Translations under genes and position numbers: made by a program | Assembly: GCA_947173755.1 (NCBI GenBank) | Contig: CAMWGM010000066.1 | Coordinates: forward strand, 1-7,533 | DNA from: an uncultured Muribaculaceae bacterium | GTDB lineage: Bacteria; Bacteroidota; Bacteroidia; Bacteroidales; Muribaculaceae | DNA: 7,533 nucleotides | Reading direction: 5' to 3' | In this document: piece after piece, positions 4,947-7,533 of the stretch | How the letters are laid out: every line of letters begins with the position of its first letter | Numbering within the stretch: position 1 is the first letter of the stretch | Notes under the pieces: generated by a model | Told to the model about the DNA's origin: nothing | What the model saw: the letters and a program-made list of their open reading frames with translations, nothing else | Database searches by the model: none

Positions 4947-6188
4947 TTATTCCTTCTTCTCCCAGAGATACATCTGGTCGCCGGGACGCACGGGAGTCGG
5001 CACCTTAAGCGAGAAGAGTTGACCCTTCACGATCACCGGTTCCGGATCCCGCTCGAGCCTGAGTTCACCCGCCTCCATGATGATCGCTCCGGTGCGCTGG
5101 CCCGTGATCACTATTTCGTCGCCGGGATGGAGTTCTCCTGACTGCAGCAGGAACTCACCCACACCGAGACGCGGATAATATCTCGTACACCGGGCCACAT
5201 AGCGCTTCACCCTCGTGGCTGACGACCCGTATTTCGACGACCATTCGCCGAGTCGCTGCCCCATGTAGTAACCGTCCCAGAAACCGCGGTTGAACACCTT
5301 CCGCAGTTCCTCGTCCCAGCCCTTGATGCGCTCCTCGCTGTAGGTCCCGTCGCAGATCGCACTGATTGCCTCCGAATAGGCCCTGACAGTCGTAGCCACA
5401 TATTCGGGTCCGCGGGCACGTCCCTCGATCTTGAACACAGTCACGCCCGCATCGATCATCTTGTTGAGGAAGTGGATGGTCTTCAGATCCTTCGGCGACA
5501 TTATATACTTGTTGTCCACCTTGAGCTGATCTCCTGTCTCCAGATCGGTCACCTCATAGCCGCGCCGGCATATCTGCGTGCATGCCCCGCGGTTGGCCGA
5601 CGAATTCATCTCGTGGAGCGACAGATAACATTTGCCCGACACCGCCATGCACAGCGCGCCGTGACAGAACATCTCTATTCTGATCCGGCGCCCCGAAGGT
5701 CCGATGATATTCTCCTCGCTTATCGCCCGCGAGATTGCCGCCACCTGTTCCATCGATAGTTCGCGGGCCAGCACCATCACATCCGCCCACTGCGCCCAGA
5801 ATCTCACCGCCTCGATATTCGAGACATTGAGTTGGGTCGAGATATGCACCTCGAGCCCCATTGCCCGGGCGCGCATGATCACGGCGATATCTGCCGCGAT
5901 GATGGCCGACACTCCCGCCTCCGACGCCGTGGCAAGAATCTCGTCGAGACGCGCCGTCTCATTGTCATATATGATCGTGTTGACGGTCAGGTAACTCTTC
6001 ACTCCCGCTTCGTCACACCGTTCGACTATACGGCGCAGATGGTCGAGAGTGAAGTTGACACTCGAATGCGAGCGCATGTTGAGGTCGCCCACCCCGAAGT
6101 AGACCGCGTCGGCTCCTGCCGAGATGGCCGCCTCGAGCGATTCGAGCGACCCGACCGGAGCCATTATTTCGAAATCTTTCCTTGTCAT
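4947..6188 (-). CDS. Peptidase U32 family protein (TrhP/YegQ- and PrtC-like)
   Basis: A 413-residue U32 protein. It opens with a TIM-barrel-like half (APVGSLESLEAAISAGADAVYFG, 10-32; the HISTQLNVSN loop at 115-124). The U32 signature follows at about 172-190 (EMFCHGALCMAVSGKCYLS), with further cysteines at 203 and 207. C180, C187, C203 and C207 resemble the cysteine pattern that holds an iron-sulfur cluster in characterised U32 proteins such as UbiU/UbiV. KIEGR at 253-257 is another conserved feature, and the tail (about 342-413) is a beta-rich domain. Close relatives (TrhP) act in hydroxylation of wobble uridine in tRNA; the old collagenase label of PrtC is doubtful. I chose the ATG at 6188 because the start at 6230 would lie upstream of the promoter. 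First gene of the probable U32-xer-hpf unit. Substrate is not settled by sequence. Confidence 0.88.
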   Translation of the reverse strand: MTRKDFEIMAPVGSLESLEAAISAGADAVYFGVGDLNMRSHSSVNFTLDHLRRIVERCDEAGVKSYLTVNTIIYDNETARLDEILATASEAGVSAIIAADIAVIMRARAMGLEVHISTQLNVSNIEAVRFWAQWADVMVLARELSMEQVAAISRAISEENIIGPSGRRIRIEMFCHGALCMAVSGKCYLSLHEMNSSANRGACTQICRRGYEVTDLETGDQLKVDNKYIMSPKDLKTIHFLNKMIDAGVTVFKIEGRARGPEYVATTVRAYSEAISAICDGTYSEERIKGWDEELRKVFNRGFWDGYYMGQRLGEWSSKYGSSATRVKRYVARCTRYYPRLGVGEFLLQSGELHPGDEIVITGQRTGAIIMEAGELRLERDPEPVIVKGQLFSLKVPTPVRPGDQMYLWEKKE

Positions 6189-6194
6189 TGACAA

Positions 6195-6225
6195 CAAAGT
6201 TAAAAAGTTTTTTCCAATCCGCCAA
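6195..6225 (-). promoter_or_regulatory. Promoter of the U32-xer-hpf unit (-33/-7 type)
   Basis: On the minus strand there is TTG at 6225-6223, a 20-bp spacer, and TAACTTTG at 6202-6195, a perfect TAnnTTTG box. Transcription should start at about 6190, 2 nt before the ATG at 6188, giving a nearly leaderless mRNA. This decides the start codon of the U32 gene. Confidence 0.75.
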
Positions 6226-6266
6226 CTCATATCAGTGGTAGTTTATCAATTCTTAACCCTCCGGAG

Positions 6267-6297
6267 TTGCATTTCAGCATTTTTGTGGCTACCTTTG
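6267..6297 (+). promoter_or_regulatory. deoC promoter (-33/-7 type)
   Basis: TTG at 6267-6269, a 20-bp spacer, and TACCTTTG at 6290-6297 match the Bacteroidetes consensus and spacing. The predicted start is at about 6302, leaving a leader of roughly 42 nt before the deoC ATG. It is divergent from the U32 promoter; the two -33 elements are about 40 bp apart. Confidence 0.75.
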
Positions 6298-6300
6298 TCT

Positions 6301-6320
6301 CGGGAGCAACTCTTCTCCCG
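6301..6320 (+). promoter_or_regulatory. Hairpin at the predicted 5' end of deoC mRNA
   Basis: CGGGAG (6301-6306) and CTCCCG (6315-6320) form a perfect 6-bp GC-rich stem with an 8-nt loop, placed where transcription should start. It could shield the mRNA 5' end from decay, or as DNA act as an operator half-site pair just downstream of the -7 box. Confidence 0.45.
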
Positions 6321-6343
6321 TTTCACTCAATTACGCTCAGACT

Positions 6344-7228
6344 ATGGACAAATATCAGCAAATGTTCGCCGACTCCAAGGTCGCGACCGACGATGCCGCC
6401 ATCTCTGCGGCAGTCAAGGAAATTCTCGATAAACACCTTGAGGAAAACCGCAAGCCCGAGGTGCTGAAACGCATCCTCAACAGCATCGATCTCACCACTC
6501 TCAAATCGACCGACTCCCAGCGCTCAGTGGCCGACTTCGTTGAGAAGGTCAACGCTTTCGACAACGATTATCCAGATCTGCCCAACGTGGCCGCCATCTG
6601 TGTCTATCCCAATTTCGTTCCGATCGTCCGTACCGTCCTCGACGTCTCAGCAGTCGACATCGCCGCCGTCGCCGGAAGTTTCCCGTCCGCCCAGACCTTC
6701 ATCGAAGTCAAGATCGCCGAGATAGCCCTCGCTGTCGAGAGCGGTGCCGACGAGATCGACATCGTCCTCCCCATGGGCGACTTCTTCGATCACGACTATG
6801 AGGAAGTCTCCGACCAGATCTCCGAGATGAAGCATGCCTGCCGCAACGCCCTCCTCAAGGTGATCCTCGAGACCGGCGCCCTTAAGTCAGCCGAAAACAT
6901 CCGCAACGCCTCCATCCTGGCCCTCAATGCCGGAGCTGACTTCCTCAAGACCTCCACCGGCAAGGAATATGAAGGTGCATCCCTCGAGGCAGCCTATGTC
7001 ATGTGTCAGTGCATCAAGGAGTACTATGAGAAATCAGGCCGCATGGTAGGCTTCAAGGTGAGCGGCGGTGTCAGCACCACCGAGCAGGCTCTCACCTACT
7101 ACACTCTCGTCCGCGAAATCCTCGGCGAGGAATGGGTGGCCACCAACGAGACCTTCCGCATCGGCGCATCCCGTCTCGCCAACAACGTCGTCGATGCCAT
7201 CACCGGCTCCGACATCCGCCCCTTCTGA
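6344..7228 (+). CDS. deoC: Deoxyribose-phosphate aldolase
   Basis: A cytoplasmic class I aldolase that splits 2-deoxyribose-5-phosphate into glyceraldehyde-3-phosphate and acetaldehyde, the last step of deoxynucleoside breakdown. All landmarks are present: SIDLTTL (47-53), CVYPNF (86-91), VAGSFPSAQ (109-117), GADEIDIVLP (134-143) with the proton-relay D139, LKVILETG (171-178), GADFLKTSTGK (197-207) with Schiff-base K202, GFKVSGGV (236-243) with K238, and RIGASRL (272-278) near the phosphate site. At 294 residues it is longer than E. coli DeoC (259), mostly through an N-terminal extension of about 40 residues. No nucleoside phosphorylase or phosphopentomutase gene is next to it. It has its own promoter and terminator, so it is transcribed alone. 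Confidence 0.96.
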   Translation: MDKYQQMFADSKVATDDAAISAAVKEILDKHLEENRKPEVLKRILNSIDLTTLKSTDSQRSVADFVEKVNAFDNDYPDLPNVAAICVYPNFVPIVRTVLDVSAVDIAAVAGSFPSAQTFIEVKIAEIALAVESGADEIDIVLPMGDFFDHDYEEVSDQISEMKHACRNALLKVILETGALKSAENIRNASILALNAGADFLKTSTGKEYEGASLEAAYVMCQCIKEYYEKSGRMVGFKVSGGVSTTEQALTYYTLVREILGEEWVATNETFRIGASRLANNVVDAITGSDIRPF

Positions 7229-7258
7229 TTCACCCAGCACATCAACCCCTCATACTTT

Positions 7259-7300
7259 CAGGAGATAAACCCCCATCCCGGAGTTTATCTCCTGCTTTTT
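7259..7300 (+). terminator. Intrinsic terminator of deoC
   Basis: CAGGAGATAAAC (7259-7270) and GTTTATCTCCTG (7283-7294) form a perfect 12-bp stem with a 12-nt loop, followed by C and a TTTTT run (7296-7300). It lies 30 nt past the deoC stop codon. Confidence 0.88.
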
Positions 7301-7351
7301 CCCATAATCCCCCGATTTTATCCAATAAAATTACTGTAGTGGACTCGTTGG

Positions 7352-7380
7352 TTGAATTAGATTTCTAAAATATTTATAAT
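7352..7380 (+). promoter_or_regulatory. Possible sigma70-like promoter in the AT-rich right end
   Basis: TTGAAT (7352-7357), a 17-bp spacer and TATAAT (7375-7380) resemble a classical -35/-10 pair rather than the Bacteroidetes -33/-7 type seen elsewhere in this window. The -10 overlaps the ATG at 7379, so if it is real that ATG is not the start and the one at 7454 would be. AT-rich sequence makes chance matches likely. Confidence 0.3.
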
Positions 7381-7533
7381 GAAAAAGTTGCACACTTCAC
7401 AGATTATTAGTAAATTAGTGGTAACCACACCGTTAACTACTATTGCTCTGTTTATGCGCAACTTCATAGCAAATTTCGTAAGAATCCTCGGAATCTGCAA
7501 GGATTTCGCTGGAAATCGTGTCAACGCACTGGG
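7379..7533 (+). CDS. Start of an unrecognised reading frame, cut by the window end
   Basis: An open frame from the ATG at 7379 runs without a stop to the end of the window (51 codons), starting MKKLHTSQIISKLVVTT. An alternative in-frame ATG at 7454 gives MRNFIANFVRILGICKDFAG, which reads like a more natural protein start. I do not recognise the family. The AT-rich composition, unlike the GC-rich genes to its left, and the position after a terminator would suit the left end of an insertion sequence or other acquired gene. An imperfect inverted repeat (7416-7425 with 7432-7442) lies between the two ATGs. The frame is short enough that it could also be chance. Confidence 0.4.
   Translation, partial: MKKLHTSQIISKLVVTTPLTTIALFMRNFIANFVRILGICKDFAGNRVNAL

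Noticed and set aside
4075..5022. 315-codon plus-strand open frame
   Set aside because: It lies opposite the xer gene, whose active-site residues are all present; the plus-strand translation shows no recognisable domain and is a GC-rich shadow.
6189..6230. Upstream start of the U32 gene at 6230
   Set aside because: The -33/-7 promoter lies within this stretch, and family members begin close to the APVGS motif, so translation starts at 6188.

Overview
The window reads as a chromosomal segment of a GC-rich member of the order Bacteroidales (my guess is a Muribaculaceae-like gut lineage). Three promoters match the Bacteroidetes housekeeping consensus (-33 TTG, -7 TAnnTTTG, 20 bp apart). Starts lack clear Shine-Dalgarno sequences, and the padR-pspC and xer-hpf pairs have the look of this order. 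The family-level lineage is inference; the order is better supported.

Layout, left to right. (1) 3-1451, plus strand: the 3' part of a phage terminase large subunit gene that enters from outside the window. It ends tail-to-tail in, and overlapping by 47 bp, (2) a minus-strand two-gene unit, padR (2818-2486) then a PspC-domain membrane protein (2460-1405), with its own promoter and a possible operator. (3) 2819-3622 is an 800-base stretch without a gene. Most of it is a mosaic array of structured repeats: three full and one truncated copy of a unit made of a 17-nt mini-hairpin and a 71-nt long hairpin, two copies of a linker hairpin, and an 11-bp direct repeat at both outer ends. (4) A minus-strand run, U32-family protein (6188-4947), Xer-type tyrosine recombinase (4926-4012) and short-form hibernation factor hpf (3916-3623), probably read from one promoter at 6195-6225, with a hairpin after hpf. 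(5) Divergent from it, deoC (6344-7228), with its own promoter, a hairpin at the predicted mRNA 5' end and a clear intrinsic terminator. (6) 7301-7533 is visibly more AT-rich and holds the start of an unrecognised reading frame leaving the window, possibly the edge of a mobile element.

Functionally: deoC breaks down deoxyribose-5-phosphate; hpf protects idle ribosomes; the Xer recombinase resolves chromosome dimers; the U32 protein is of the tRNA/rRNA-hydroxylation-associated kind; PadR/PspC look like an autoregulated envelope-stress pair. The most unusual content is the repeat array. All its mini-hairpins have a C-GNA-G loop on the plus strand, and all its long hairpins can fold with a GNRA-type tip and tandem G-A pairs on the same strand. 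That suggests a folded single-stranded DNA or RNA of defined polarity.
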